Shown here one piece after another: positions 1-8,341 of a stretch of 64,000 nt of DNA. The DNA comes from Phycisphaeraceae bacterium (GTDB taxonomy: Bacteria > Planctomycetota > Phycisphaerae > Phycisphaerales > UBA1924), in assembly GCA_026126305.1 (NCBI GenBank), contig JAHCJI010000007.1:124001-188000 (forward strand), given 5' to 3'. Below the pieces are notes generated by a model. It saw only the letters and a program-made list of their open reading frames with translations, was not told the DNA's origin and ran no database searches. Both the position numbers and the translations under genes were made by a program. How positions within the stretch are numbered: position 1 is the stretch's first letter; each line of letters opens with the position of its first letter.

Positions 1-331
1 GTCGGCCCAGGCCCTCGCCCTGCCGCTGCGGATCGACGGCCATCTGCATGACCTTGGCCTGACGGCACCCGTCGTCAGCGGGCGCTGCATCGGCCAGGAG
101 CAGCAGGCAGCCGACGACCCGTTGCCCCGCGGGGCCGGCCGAAGGGCCCTGGGCAAGGCCGGGCTGGTCCAGCACGGCCACGAAGTGCTCGGCCCGCTCG
201 TCGACGCCGCCGTACTCGCGGCAGAATCGGGCGTGGTCGTAGCCGATGGGGCCCAGCAGCACCGATTCGCGCAGCGCCACGGCGCCGGGGTACAGCGGGC
301 TCTGCACGGTGATGCGTTGGATCCGGATCAC
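1..331 (-). CDS. GNAT family N-acetyltransferase (partial, C-terminus beyond window)
   Basis: The first 110 codons are visible, read from a GTG at 331 towards the left edge. The N-terminus (MIRIQRITVQSPLYPGAV) runs into a typical GNAT fold. The acetyl-CoA-binding motif A appears at the edge as VDPQRQGEGLGR, after the beta-strand KVMQMA. GNAT enzymes move an acetyl group from acetyl-CoA to an amine; the substrate cannot be told. It lies downstream of proC on the same strand with about 130 bases between. The GTG start is the first in-frame candidate giving a normal N-terminus and has no strong ribosome binding site. Confidence 0.75.
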   Translation of the reverse strand, partial: MIRIQRITVQSPLYPGAVALRESVLLGPIGYDHARFCREYGGVDERAEHFVAVLDQPGLAQGPSAGPAGQRVVGCLLLLADAAPADDGCRQAKVMQMAVDPQRQGEGLGR

Positions 332-462
332 GGACGCAGGATAGGCAACACGCCGGTGGGGGTGCCCGGGCGCGGGCGCGTGGAGCGCGGGGCGGCGCGG
401 CCCTTGCGAACCAGGCCCCCGCCCGGGGGCGCTGGACCAGGGGCCCGCCCGGGAAGGGCCCG

Positions 463-1359
463 TCAGGGCGGGGGAGCCTGGGGCCCAGTCCCGCCCAGTT
501 CGCCCGCGCGCTGCGCCGCGGCCAGGACGGCCCGGCGAACCGCCCCGCGGAAGTTGTTCCGCTCGAGCACGGCCAGGGCCGCCTCGGTGGTGCCGCCCCT
601 GCTCGTGACCCGCTGGCGGAGCAGGGCCGGGTCGGGCGGCTGGCCATCGGCCTCCTCGGCCAGCATGGCGGCCGCGCCCAGCAGGGTCTGGGCGATGATC
701 CGCCGGAGGGTGGCCTCGGTCAGGCCCGCGCCGGCGGCGGCTTCGAGGGCGCCCTGTGCCAGGGCCTCGGCCAGCAGGAAGGCGTAGGCCGGGCCGCTGC
801 CGGCCACGGCGGTGAAGGCGTCCAGGGCCGCCTCGGGCAGGTCGAACACCCGCCCGGCGGCCCCGAACAGCCGGTGGGCCCGGTCCAGGTCCTCGCCGGT
901 GGCCCCCTCGCCCGCGCACGCGGCGGTGGCCCCCAGCCCAAGGGCGATGGGCAGGTTGGGCATGAGCCGCACCACGCGGGCACGGAAACGGTGGGCCAGG
1001 GATTCGGTGGTTGCTCCCGCCACGATGCTCAGCAGGCAGCGGCCATCGAGCATCCGTGCTCCCAGGGCCCGGTCGACCTCGCCCGCGACGGCATCCAGGG
1101 CCTGCGGTTTGACGCACAGCAGCACCGCCGCGTCGTCGCAGGGCAGGGCTTGGATGGCGTGGGCCACCGAGGCGACGGCGTCGATCGTGGGCGCCAGGGC
1201 GGTGATGGCGGCGCGACGCTGGGCATCGGGCTCGGCGACGACCACCGGCCCGTCGAGCACGTTGGCCGCCGCCGCCCCCGAGAGGATGGCCGTGGCCATG
1301 GCCCCGCCGCCGATCACCAGCAAGGGGCCCACCGTGACGCCCGGAGTGTGGTCGCTCAT
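463..1359 (-). CDS. proC: Pyrroline-5-carboxylate reductase
   Basis: Cytosolic last enzyme of proline synthesis; reduces 1-pyrroline-5-carboxylate with NAD(P)H. The 298-residue protein has the N-terminal dinucleotide-binding motif IGGGAMATAIL (about residues 17-27). The C-terminal dimerisation domain carries the family hallmark TSRGGTTEAAL (about 253-263). Length is slightly above the usual 265-280 because of a short N-terminal addition and an Ala/Pro tail. The ATG at 1359 diverges from accA with only 75 bases between, so both promoters must lie in that gap. Confidence 0.93.
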   Translation of the reverse strand: MSDHTPGVTVGPLLVIGGGAMATAILSGAAAANVLDGPVVVAEPDAQRRAAITALAPTIDAVASVAHAIQALPCDDAAVLLCVKPQALDAVAGEVDRALGARMLDGRCLLSIVAGATTESLAHRFRARVVRLMPNLPIALGLGATAACAGEGATGEDLDRAHRLFGAAGRVFDLPEAALDAFTAVAGSGPAYAFLLAEALAQGALEAAAGAGLTEATLRRIIAQTLLGAAAMLAEEADGQPPDPALLRQRVTSRGGTTEAALAVLERNNFRGAVRRAVLAAAQRAGELGGTGPQAPPP

Positions 1360-1434
1360 GGCGGACGCTACGGGCCCGGCCCCGGGTTGTCGCGTGCGGG
1401 GCCGGGCCGCCAGAGGCGGATATCCTTGCTTCCG

Positions 1435-2469
1435 ATGGCGACGTACTACACCCTGGAGTTCGAGCAGCCCCTACGGACGCTGGAGGAAGAGATCGCCCAG
1501 CTCAAGTCGCGCGTGGACGCCCTGACCACCGGGCAGGGGCCCACGGGCACCGGCCTGCCCGAGGACCTGGCCCAGGCCGAGCACGCCCTGGCCGAGCGCC
1601 TGAGCCGCCACAGCCAGACCATGGCCGAGCTGTACAAGCAACTGAGCCCCTGGAACACCGTCCGTGTGGCCCGGCACCCCAGCCGCCCCCAGGGACGCGA
1701 CTACATCGAGCTCATGCTGCGGGATTTCACCGAGTTGCACGGCGATCGGCGCAGCGGGGAAGACCCGGCCATCGTCACGGGCTTCGGTCGCATCGGCGAG
1801 TTCAAGTGCCTGGTGGTTGCCCACCACAAGGGGCGCAACACGCAGGAGAAGCTGCGCTGCCACTTCGGCTGCCCGCACCCCGAGGGCTATCGCAAGGCCC
1901 TGCACAAGATGCAGCTGGCCGCCAAGTTCGGCGTGCCGATCGTGACGCTGGTGGATACGCCCGGGGCCTTCCCGGGGCTGGAGGCCGAGATGCGCGGGCA
2001 GGCCGAGGCCATCGCCTTCAACCTGCGTGAGATGAGCCTCTTGCCCGTGCCCATCGTCAGCGTGGTCATCGGCGAGGGTGGTTCGGGCGGGGCCCTGGGC
2101 ATCGCCGTGGCCGACCGCGTGGCCATGCTCCAGCACGCGTGGTACTCGGTCATCAGCCCCGAGGGGTGCGCGGCCATCCTCTGGAAGCAGGCCAACGAGC
2201 GGACCAACAGCCAGGCGGCCACGGCCCTGAAGCTGACGGCGCGGGACAACCTGGAGCTGGGGGTCGTCGACGCGGTGATCGACGAGCCGCCGGGGGGGGC
2301 CCACCGCGACAAGGTGCTGGCGGCACGGAACCTGGAGCGCTGGATCGTGGCCCAGCTGGAGAGCCTCACCCAGCTGGAGCCAGCGGAGCTGCTCGAACGC
2401 CGGTACCAGCGCTACCGCGGCCTGGGGAGCTTCGACCTGGCAAAGCAAGAAGCGCCCGTGCCGGGCTGA
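1435..2469 (+). CDS. accA: Acetyl-CoA carboxylase carboxyltransferase subunit alpha
   Basis: Alpha half of the carboxyltransferase that makes malonyl-CoA for fatty acid synthesis, acting with AccD. The 344-residue protein starts MATYYTLEFEQPL, followed by a helical segment and a crotonase-like domain. Family motifs include RPQGRDY, the glycine-rich oxyanion region GEGGSGGALGIAVAD (about 212-226) and ISPEGCAAILWK. Length is typical (about 320-340). An open frame continues upstream to 874 but only over proC antisense, so ATG 1435 is chosen. accD is not in the window. Confidence 0.95.
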   Translation: MATYYTLEFEQPLRTLEEEIAQLKSRVDALTTGQGPTGTGLPEDLAQAEHALAERLSRHSQTMAELYKQLSPWNTVRVARHPSRPQGRDYIELMLRDFTELHGDRRSGEDPAIVTGFGRIGEFKCLVVAHHKGRNTQEKLRCHFGCPHPEGYRKALHKMQLAAKFGVPIVTLVDTPGAFPGLEAEMRGQAEAIAFNLREMSLLPVPIVSVVIGEGGSGGALGIAVADRVAMLQHAWYSVISPEGCAAILWKQANERTNSQAATALKLTARDNLELGVVDAVIDEPPGGAHRDKVLAARNLERWIVAQLESLTQLEPAELLERRYQRYRGLGSFDLAKQEAPVPG

Positions 2470-2552
2470 GACCTCGCCAGCCGGTTCCTGGGATCGCTTC
2501 CCGGGCCGCTGGCCTTCGCCGCCAGGGCACCTAGGGTGGGACCGGACCCCCT

Positions 2553-2581
2553 TTGACGCCCGGTAATCCATGCCCTACTCT
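2553..2581 (+). promoter_or_regulatory. Candidate sigma-70-type promoter for the DksA-like gene
   Basis: A TTGACG hexamer (2553-2558) is followed by 17 bases and TACTCT (2576-2581), about 70 bases upstream of the proposed GTG at 2653. The -35 box is near consensus; the -10 box matches at only three positions. Position and spacing are right, but this is inference from sequence only. Confidence 0.4.
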
Positions 2582-2652
2582 TGGCGTCCTCTGGCCGGGG
2601 GTGGCCGCGTGGCCATGGCCTTGGACACACACTCCGGCAACCCGGAGCCACC

Positions 2653-3705
2653 GTGGCCAAACAGAAGACCACCACATCCAAGCCCGCGACCTCGGCCAAG
2701 CCGAAGGCTCCTCGTGTGAAGGCCGCCAAGGCCCCGGCCCCGGCCAAGAAGGCCCCGGCCCCGGGCAAGAAGGCCGCCAAGGCTCCCGGCAGGAAGACGC
2801 CGGCCAAGCCCGCCGCCAAGCCCACGAAGAAGACCGCAAAGAAGGCGGCCACGGCCAGGCCGCCGGCCAAGCGGCCATTGAAGAAGCAGGCCAGCACGAA
2901 GAAGGCCGCCGGCAAGGCACCCGCGAAGAAGACCAGGAACGCGGCCAAGCCGACCCCCGCCAAGGCCGCCCCCGCCGCCGGCACTTCGAAGAAGACACCG
3001 AAGAAAACGGCCGGCAAGCCCCCGGCCAAGGCGCCACCATCGAAGGCCACGCCGTCGACCGGCAAGGCCCCGGCCAAGCCGATCGAAGCGCCACCGCCAC
3101 CGGTAGCGGCACCACCTCCCCCGCCCGCCGCCGGTGCGGCCGCATCGGGCGGCAAGGATTCCGAACGCAAGGGTCCGGCGCGTCCCAAGCGTCCCAAGCC
3201 GCCCGTGGCGGTGATGCCCGAGGGCATCGGCGGCCTCTTGACCCCCGGAGAGCCGGCCCCCAAGCCGCTGATCGCTTCGACCGATCGCAGGGCGGCCCAG
3301 GACGAGCCCGCCGCCGAGATCTACCCCACCAAGAGCCCTTACAACAAGCGTGAGCTGGACAAGTTCCGCCAGATCCTCCTCGAGAAGCGGGCCCAGGTCC
3401 TCGACGAGGTGGCCGGGCTCGAAGGCGGGGCCCTGACCGGCGGGGGCTCGGGCAACCTCAGCCATACCCCCCAGCACATGGCCGACGCGGGCACCGACGC
3501 CGCCGAGCAGACCCTCTCGCTGGACCTGGCCGCGGCCGAACGCAACCTCGTCCGCGAGATCGATGCCGCCCTGCAACGGATCGAGGACGGCGTCTTCGGG
3601 CTGTGCGTGGCCACGGGCAAGCCCATCCGCAAGGAAAGGCTGGCGGAGTTGCCGTGGGCGCAATACTCCATCGACGCGGCCCGACGCATGGAAGGACGCC
3701 GCTGA
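2653..3705 (+). CDS. TraR/DksA-like protein with long Lys/Ala/Pro-rich histone-H1-like N-terminal tail
   Basis: Two parts in 350 residues. Residues 1 to about 215 are almost entirely K, A and P in repeats such as APAKKAPAPGKKA, resembling eukaryotic H1 tails and bacterial AlgP-like DNA-binding tails. Residues about 224-350 form a DksA/TraR module: a helical hairpin (YNKRELDKFRQILLEKR), then the zinc-finger region FGLCVATGKPIRKERL...YSIDAARR. Only the first of four zinc cysteines remains (Cys318); the others are replaced, so zinc binding is unlikely. The start is GTG 2653, preceded by GGAG; an earlier TTG at 2581 lacks support. lspA follows after 2 bases. Expected role is binding nucleic acid or RNA polymerase; this is inferred. 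Confidence 0.8.
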   Translation: MAKQKTTTSKPATSAKPKAPRVKAAKAPAPAKKAPAPGKKAAKAPGRKTPAKPAAKPTKKTAKKAATARPPAKRPLKKQASTKKAAGKAPAKKTRNAAKPTPAKAAPAAGTSKKTPKKTAGKPPAKAPPSKATPSTGKAPAKPIEAPPPPVAAPPPPPAAGAAASGGKDSERKGPARPKRPKPPVAVMPEGIGGLLTPGEPAPKPLIASTDRRAAQDEPAAEIYPTKSPYNKRELDKFRQILLEKRAQVLDEVAGLEGGALTGGGSGNLSHTPQHMADAGTDAAEQTLSLDLAAAERNLVREIDAALQRIEDGVFGLCVATGKPIRKERLAELPWAQYSIDAARRMEGRR

Positions 3706-3707
3706 TC

Positions 3708-4346
3708 GTGACCGGGCCGTCGACAACCGAGACGCCCGACCGGGCCCCGCCGGGGCGGGCCGCCTGGGCCTTGCTTGCGATCCTGGTCATCTTGGCCACC
3801 GCCGCCGACCTGGCCAGCAAGGCCATCGCCTTCAACACGCTCGCGCCCACGCCGGTAGCGCTCGATCGGAAGGCCGTGCTCGAAACGACCGAGTTGCAGG
3901 CCTTGCTGCCCAAGCACGAGCCCACGGTTCTCGTGCCGCACCTGCTGGAGTTCAAGCTCGTCCTCAACCCCGGCGCGGTCTTTGGTATCGGTGCCGGGAA
4001 GCGGACGTTCTTTATCATCGCGACGGCGCTTGCCATCGGCTTTGCGGTCTGGATGTTCGTGCGATGGGTCGGGCGTGGCGATGTTCTGGCACAGTCGGCC
4101 ATCGCGCTGGTCATCGCCGGCGGGCTGGGGAACCTGTACGACCGCATCCGATTCGCGTGCGTGCGGGACTTTCTGCACCCCTTGCCCGGCGTGGAGTTCC
4201 CCTTTGGCATCTCGACGCCCTGGAGCGGTCGGGAAGTCTGGCCCTACGTCAGCAATCTCGCGGACCTGTGGCTGATCATCGGCGTTGGCATCCTGGTGGT
4301 GTACCTGTGGAGACAGCCCAGGGAAGCGGGCTCAGGGCCAAATTAG
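3708..4346 (+). CDS. lspA: Lipoprotein signal peptidase (signal peptidase II)
   Basis: Inner-membrane aspartyl protease that cleaves signal peptides of lipoproteins after diacylglyceryl transfer. The 212-residue protein has four hydrophobic segments. The two family motifs with catalytic aspartates are visible: GGLGNLYDRI...VRDF (Asp154) and NLADLWLIIG (Asp186). It is a little longer than the usual 160-180 because of a periplasmic insert after the first helix. GTG 3708 begins 2 bases after the previous stop, so co-transcription is likely. Confidence 0.92.
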   Translation: MTGPSTTETPDRAPPGRAAWALLAILVILATAADLASKAIAFNTLAPTPVALDRKAVLETTELQALLPKHEPTVLVPHLLEFKLVLNPGAVFGIGAGKRTFFIIATALAIGFAVWMFVRWVGRGDVLAQSAIALVIAGGLGNLYDRIRFACVRDFLHPLPGVEFPFGISTPWSGREVWPYVSNLADLWLIIGVGILVVYLWRQPREAGSGPN

Positions 4347-4422
4347 TTCTTGAGTTTCTCTGCGAAACCCCGGCAACGCGCCGAAGGCTCTGGCCGCATG
4401 GTCCATGGTCCTACCCTGCCCG

Positions 4423-5211
4423 ATGGACACGGATCTGAGTGGAACTACCGCCCTGGTCTGCGGGGCGAGCCAGGGCATCGGTCTTGCGACGGCCGTTGCT
4501 TTGGCCGGGCTGGGCGCTCACGTGACCCTCTTTGCCCGCGACCGGCTTCGGCTCGAAGAGGCGATGGCCAGCCTGCCACTGGTGCCCGGCGCTTCGCACG
4601 ATCTTGCCCTGGCCGACTTTGCCGAGCCGGGCGGGGTGCTCGCCGCTGCATCCCAGGCCATGGAGCGGGCTGGGGGTTTCGATATCCTGATCAACAACAC
4701 CGGGGGCCCGCCGGGTGGGCCCATCGCCGATGCCCCGGGCGACGCCTTCCTGGAGGCCATGACCGCCCACCTGGTGAACAACCAGAACCTGGCCCAGCTC
4801 GTGCTGCCGGGCATGCGGGCCAAGGGCTTTGGCCGCATCGTCAATATCCTGAGCACGTCGGTCAAGTGCCCCATCCCCGGGCTTGGGGTGAGCAATACGG
4901 TGCGGGCGGCGGTGGCGGCCTGGGGCAAGACCCTGGCCGGCGAGGTGGCCGCCGACGGCATCACGGTCAATTCCGTGCTGCCGGGGTTCACCGATACGGC
5001 CAGGCTTGCCAGCCTCTTTGAAGGCAAGGCCCGCAAGCAGGGCACCGACACCGGCACCGTCCGGAACGAAGCCCTGGCGACTATTCCCATGGGCCGGTTG
5101 GGGCGGGCCGAGGAGGTGGCCGCCGCCGTGGCGTTCTATTGCACCCCCGCGGCGTCGTACATCACCGGGACGGTGCTGGCCGTCGATGGCGGGCGGACGC
5201 CGGCGTTCTAG
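4423..5211 (+). CDS. SDR-family oxidoreductase lacking the usual YxxxK catalytic pair
   Basis: A 262-residue Rossmann protein with GASQGIG at residues 14-20, NNTGGPPGGP in the fourth-strand region and the C-terminal ITGTVLAVDGG typical of FabG-like reductases. Where the catalytic YxxxK should follow the serine strand (NILSTSV), the sequence reads GVSNTVR, so Tyr is Asn/Ser and Lys is Arg. A recognised FabG-like subgroup has this divergence; its substrate is unknown. Start ATG 4423 is preferred to the upstream ATG at 4405 because it places the strand TALVCGA normally. Confidence 0.85.
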   Translation: MDTDLSGTTALVCGASQGIGLATAVALAGLGAHVTLFARDRLRLEEAMASLPLVPGASHDLALADFAEPGGVLAAASQAMERAGGFDILINNTGGPPGGPIADAPGDAFLEAMTAHLVNNQNLAQLVLPGMRAKGFGRIVNILSTSVKCPIPGLGVSNTVRAAVAAWGKTLAGEVAADGITVNSVLPGFTDTARLASLFEGKARKQGTDTGTVRNEALATIPMGRLGRAEEVAAAVAFYCTPAASYITGTVLAVDGGRTPAF

Positions 5212-5571
5212 TCCACGCTTCGGCCGGTCGTCGATCGGGCAAGTTCATGGATTCCGGGTTGTGCCGGGGCGTCGATGGTGGTATGCTCTGGGTGCCTGAC
5301 GTGGGCGGTACGGGTTGGCCCGCCCTCTTCGAAACTTTTGGCCTCCTCCAGGACCCCATTCCCGGCGACAGCCCTGCCGGCCTTGCCACTCGACGAAACA
5401 GTTGGCCAACGATTCCCGTAGTCATGGATCGCTTCCCGAGGGGGCCGGTTCGGTCCTGTGCCCCAGATGGTTTGGGATCGTCCCTGGCACATCAGCAATG
5501 ACGCGGCTTTCGGCCGCGAGCCCTCAGACACATGCGTATCGGACACCCTGGAACACCTTGGAGCACTCCAC
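5212..5571. other. Intergenic region, no gene recognised
   Basis: This 360-base gap separates the SDR gene from the GxxExxY gene. Open frames on either strand here have no recognisable protein character. It presumably holds the promoter of the downstream gene, but no convincing -35/-10 pair was found. The only clear signal is GGAG at 5560-5563, eight bases before the GTG at 5572. Confidence 0.5.
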
Positions 5572-6288
5572 GTGAGCAATGACAGACGCGACTACAACGA
5601 ACGGGGCGATTATCGAGGCGGTCGTGGCGGTTCGGGCCCTGGCCGTGGACGTGGCGGCAATGGCGGTCGGGGCCGCGGTCGAGGCCGCCATGGCGGACAC
5701 GGTGGACACGGTGGGTATGGCGGCCAGGGCGGGCACGACCGCCAGGGCATTCCCCTCTCGGCCCTCGATCCCGAGTTGACCGACATCAGCCGCCGGGTCA
5801 TCGGCTGCGCCATCGAGGTCCACAAGGCTCTGGGACCGGGCCTGCCCATCGAGATCTACAACAAGGCCCTCCAGGTCGAGATGAAGTCCGCCGACATCGA
5901 GCACGTGGCCGACAAGAAGATTGACATCAGGTACCAGGACAAGCTGGTGGGCCAGGTGACGGCCTCGCTGTTCGTCGAAGACCGCTTCATCGTGGACCTT
6001 GTGGCCCGACCGGGTGAGGTGGGCACCGGCGAGCGGTTGCAGACCCGCGCCAAGCTGCGCGCTCTGGAGCTGGAACTTGGGCTGGTCATCAACTTCGCGC
6101 AGCGCCGCCTGAAGGACGGTCTGGTCCGCGTGCTCAATCCCGACCAGCTCAAGGAACTCCTCGAAGAGCGTCAGAAGGCTCAGCAAGAGGAGTATGAGGA
6201 CGACGAGGAGTACGAGGACGAGGACGGCGAAGAGTACGAAGACGAAGAAGACGACGAGGAGTACGAGGACGAAGACGAGGACGAGTGA
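5572..6288 (+). CDS. GxxExxY-family protein with RGG-rich N-terminus and acidic C-terminus
   Basis: Three zones in 238 residues. About 1-62 is a Gly/Arg tract with repeats such as RGGRGG, GRGRGRG and HGGHGGHGGYGG. About 63-200 is the GxxExxY domain: RRVIGCAIEVHKALGPGL, then the beta strands FVEDRFIVDLVA and LELGLVINFAQRRL. The signature is altered to GPGLPIEIY, and the usual E-x-K is D-L-V-A, so nuclease-like activity is doubtful. The last 35 residues are almost only D, E and Y. Start GTG 5572 has GGAG eight bases upstream. Function unknown; opposite charged tails suggest nucleic-acid or self association (inference). Confidence 0.85.
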   Translation: MSNDRRDYNERGDYRGGRGGSGPGRGRGGNGGRGRGRGRHGGHGGHGGYGGQGGHDRQGIPLSALDPELTDISRRVIGCAIEVHKALGPGLPIEIYNKALQVEMKSADIEHVADKKIDIRYQDKLVGQVTASLFVEDRFIVDLVARPGEVGTGERLQTRAKLRALELELGLVINFAQRRLKDGLVRVLNPDQLKELLEERQKAQQEEYEDDEEYEDEDGEEYEDEEDDEEYEDEDEDE

Positions 6289-6324
6289 GTCCACCTCGGC
6301 CGCCGCTTTCGCCACGATGAAGGG

Positions 6325-7497
6325 TTGATCGCACCGTTGAACGCCTATCTGGACAACAACGCCACAACCCAGCCGCTGCCCGAAGTGGTGTCGGCCGTGT
6401 GTGAGTGCCTCGAGCATTGCTGGGCCAATCCATCGAGCGTGCACCGTGCGGGACAGGCCGCCCGCGCCCGTGTCGAGAAAGCCCGGCGTGACGTGGCCGA
6501 CCTCATCGGGGCCGGGCCCAGGGAAGTGGTCTTCTGTTCCGGTGGCACCGAATCCTGCCAATTGGCCATCCGTGGCACTCTCGAACAGGCCGAGCACGAC
6601 AACGTCCGGCGTGTCCTGGTCACCAGTTCCGTCGAGCACTCGGCCGTTCGAGATCTGGCCAAGAAGCTCCAGGCCTGCGGTCAGGCCGAGGTGCGGTGGC
6701 TGCCGTTGGATGCGTCGGGCGTGGTCGATGTCGAACGCGCTGCCGGAATGATCGACGACAAGGTAGCCGTGGTCAGCCTCCAATGGGCCAACAACGAGAC
6801 GGGTGCCATCCAGCCCGTCCAGGAGATCGCCGCACTGGCAAAGGGGGCCGGTGCCACCATGCATGTCGACGGTACCCAGTGGGTCGGTCGCATGGAAACC
6901 GATGTCCGTAAGTCGGAATTCGACCTGCTGACCTTCAGCGCCCATAAGTTCCACGGCCCCAAAGGTGTGGGAGTGCTCTGGGTCCGCCGGGGTGTGAAAC
7001 TCTGCAAGCAGACGCCCGGCTCCCAGGAACTGGGGCGTCGAGGCGGCACCGAGAACGTGCCGGGCATTGTGGGGCTGGGAGAGGCGGCCAAGGGGGCCGC
7101 GGCCTGGCTGGCCGACCCCGGGCAGCGTGCCCGAGTGGCGGCCATGCGCGATCGGCTCGAGGCGGGCGTGCTCGAACTCGTCGAGGGTGCCTGTGTCAAT
7201 GGGCCCCGAGATCCCCGGCGGCGACTATGGAACACCACCAACCTGGCTCTGCCCGGCGTGGACGCCGAGATCATCCTGCTCACCCTGGCCGAGATGGGCG
7301 TGTGCGTCTCGGCCGGATCGGCGTGCAGCAGCGGCTCGCTCGAGCCGAGCCCGGTGCTGTGCGCCATGGGCCTGGACAAGAAGCAGGCCGCCGGTTCCCT
7401 GCGGATCAGCCTGTCACGGTTCACCACGGAAGCGGAAGTTGACCACGCCATCGGGGCCGTCTCCCAGGCTTGGCGGATGGTCAACGCGGTCGTCTGA
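6325..7497 (+). CDS. Cysteine desulfurase (NifS/IscS-like)
   Basis: PLP enzyme that takes sulfur from cysteine for Fe-S clusters or thiolation. The N-terminal AYLDNNATTQPLPEV is characteristic. The PLP lysine is Lys208 in SAHKFHGPKG, and the sulfur-carrying Cys334 sits in SAGSACSSGS. The 390-residue length is normal. TTG 6325 directly after GAAGGG is used; TTG 6337 (12 bases from the same site) would give MNAYLDNNATT and fits family N-termini well, so the start is uncertain by four residues. No iscU or iscR lies nearby. Confidence 0.93.
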   Translation: MIAPLNAYLDNNATTQPLPEVVSAVCECLEHCWANPSSVHRAGQAARARVEKARRDVADLIGAGPREVVFCSGGTESCQLAIRGTLEQAEHDNVRRVLVTSSVEHSAVRDLAKKLQACGQAEVRWLPLDASGVVDVERAAGMIDDKVAVVSLQWANNETGAIQPVQEIAALAKGAGATMHVDGTQWVGRMETDVRKSEFDLLTFSAHKFHGPKGVGVLWVRRGVKLCKQTPGSQELGRRGGTENVPGIVGLGEAAKGAAAWLADPGQRARVAAMRDRLEAGVLELVEGACVNGPRDPRRRLWNTTNLALPGVDAEIILLTLAEMGVCVSAGSACSSGSLEPSPVLCAMGLDKKQAAGSLRISLSRFTTEAEVDHAIGAVSQAWRMVNAVV

Positions 7498-7554
7498 CGG
7501 GCCATCCGGGCAGGCTCGGTACTGGGGCCTCCAACTCGAGGCTACCCTGCGGTC

Positions 7555-8337
7555 ATGAGCCAAAACCCCTACGCCCAGCCCACGGACTACGCCGGTGCCC
7601 CCGAGTACCTCGAACCGAAGACCAGCATCCTGGCGATCTTCGCGTTCGTTGTTTCCTTGCTGGGCCTTGTGGCCTGCTGCATTCCCGGCGTGGGCCCTTT
7701 GGGCTTGCTGATGGGCGTGCTGGCGTTGGTGATGATCTCGATGTCGGGCGGTCGCAAGAAGGGCGGGGGTTTTGCCATCGCCGCCATCGCCATTGGGTTG
7801 GTTGCCGGTGCCATCAATGTGTTTGTTATCATCGGCGCGTCGATGGCCGGCAAGCAATGGGCCCAGTTCGGAGCCATTGTCGAGCCCATCGACCAACGCG
7901 ATCTGTCGGCAGTCCAGGCGAAGTTGGACCCTCAAGCCAGTGCCCAACTCGACCAGCAACAACTCGACGCTTTCGCGGATTCCCTGCGTGCCCATTACGG
8001 CGGCCAGCAGCAACTGCCCACGGGGTTGATCGACGCCTTCATGCTGACCATTAAGGCCGCCACGGCAACGAGCACGGCACAGACGGCTTCTCAGCAAGAG
8101 TATTCCCCTGTGAACTTCACGCTTGTGCCCATCCCGGTCGAATACGACTCGGCGGTCGTGGTGTTCATGATGGTCATGGACCCCAGTAGTTTCGCCGGCA
8201 CATTCCGATACACCAACGTGGGCTACCTCGCGCCCGATGGAACCATGGTCTGGCTCGTGCCCCCACCCAGCGGGCGTGGGACACCGACCCCGGCAATGCC
8301 AAAGGCGGATCCAGCCGATGGTCAGGGTGGCGGATAA
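7555..8337 (+). CDS. DUF4190-like membrane protein
   Basis: A 260-residue protein with a short Pro/Tyr-rich N-terminus (NPYAQPTDYAGAPEYLEP), two or three hydrophobic segments in residues about 25-100 (ILAIFAFVVSLLGLVACC, GLLMGVLALVMISM, IAAIAIGLVAGAINVFVII) and a soluble C-terminal part of about 150 residues. The N-terminal layout matches small DUF4190-type proteins; the C-terminal half was not recognised. Its stop lies 4 bases before the proposed mlaF start, so it is probably in the same operon and could belong to the transport function. Confidence 0.75.
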   Translation: MSQNPYAQPTDYAGAPEYLEPKTSILAIFAFVVSLLGLVACCIPGVGPLGLLMGVLALVMISMSGGRKKGGGFAIAAIAIGLVAGAINVFVIIGASMAGKQWAQFGAIVEPIDQRDLSAVQAKLDPQASAQLDQQQLDAFADSLRAHYGGQQQLPTGLIDAFMLTIKAATATSTAQTASQQEYSPVNFTLVPIPVEYDSAVVVFMMVMDPSSFAGTFRYTNVGYLAPDGTMVWLVPPPSGRGTPTPAMPKADPADGQGGG

Positions 8338-8341
8338 CGCC

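Noticed and set aside
5524..6954. A 476-codon minus-strand frame
   Set aside because: It is antisense to the GxxExxY and cysteine desulfurase genes.
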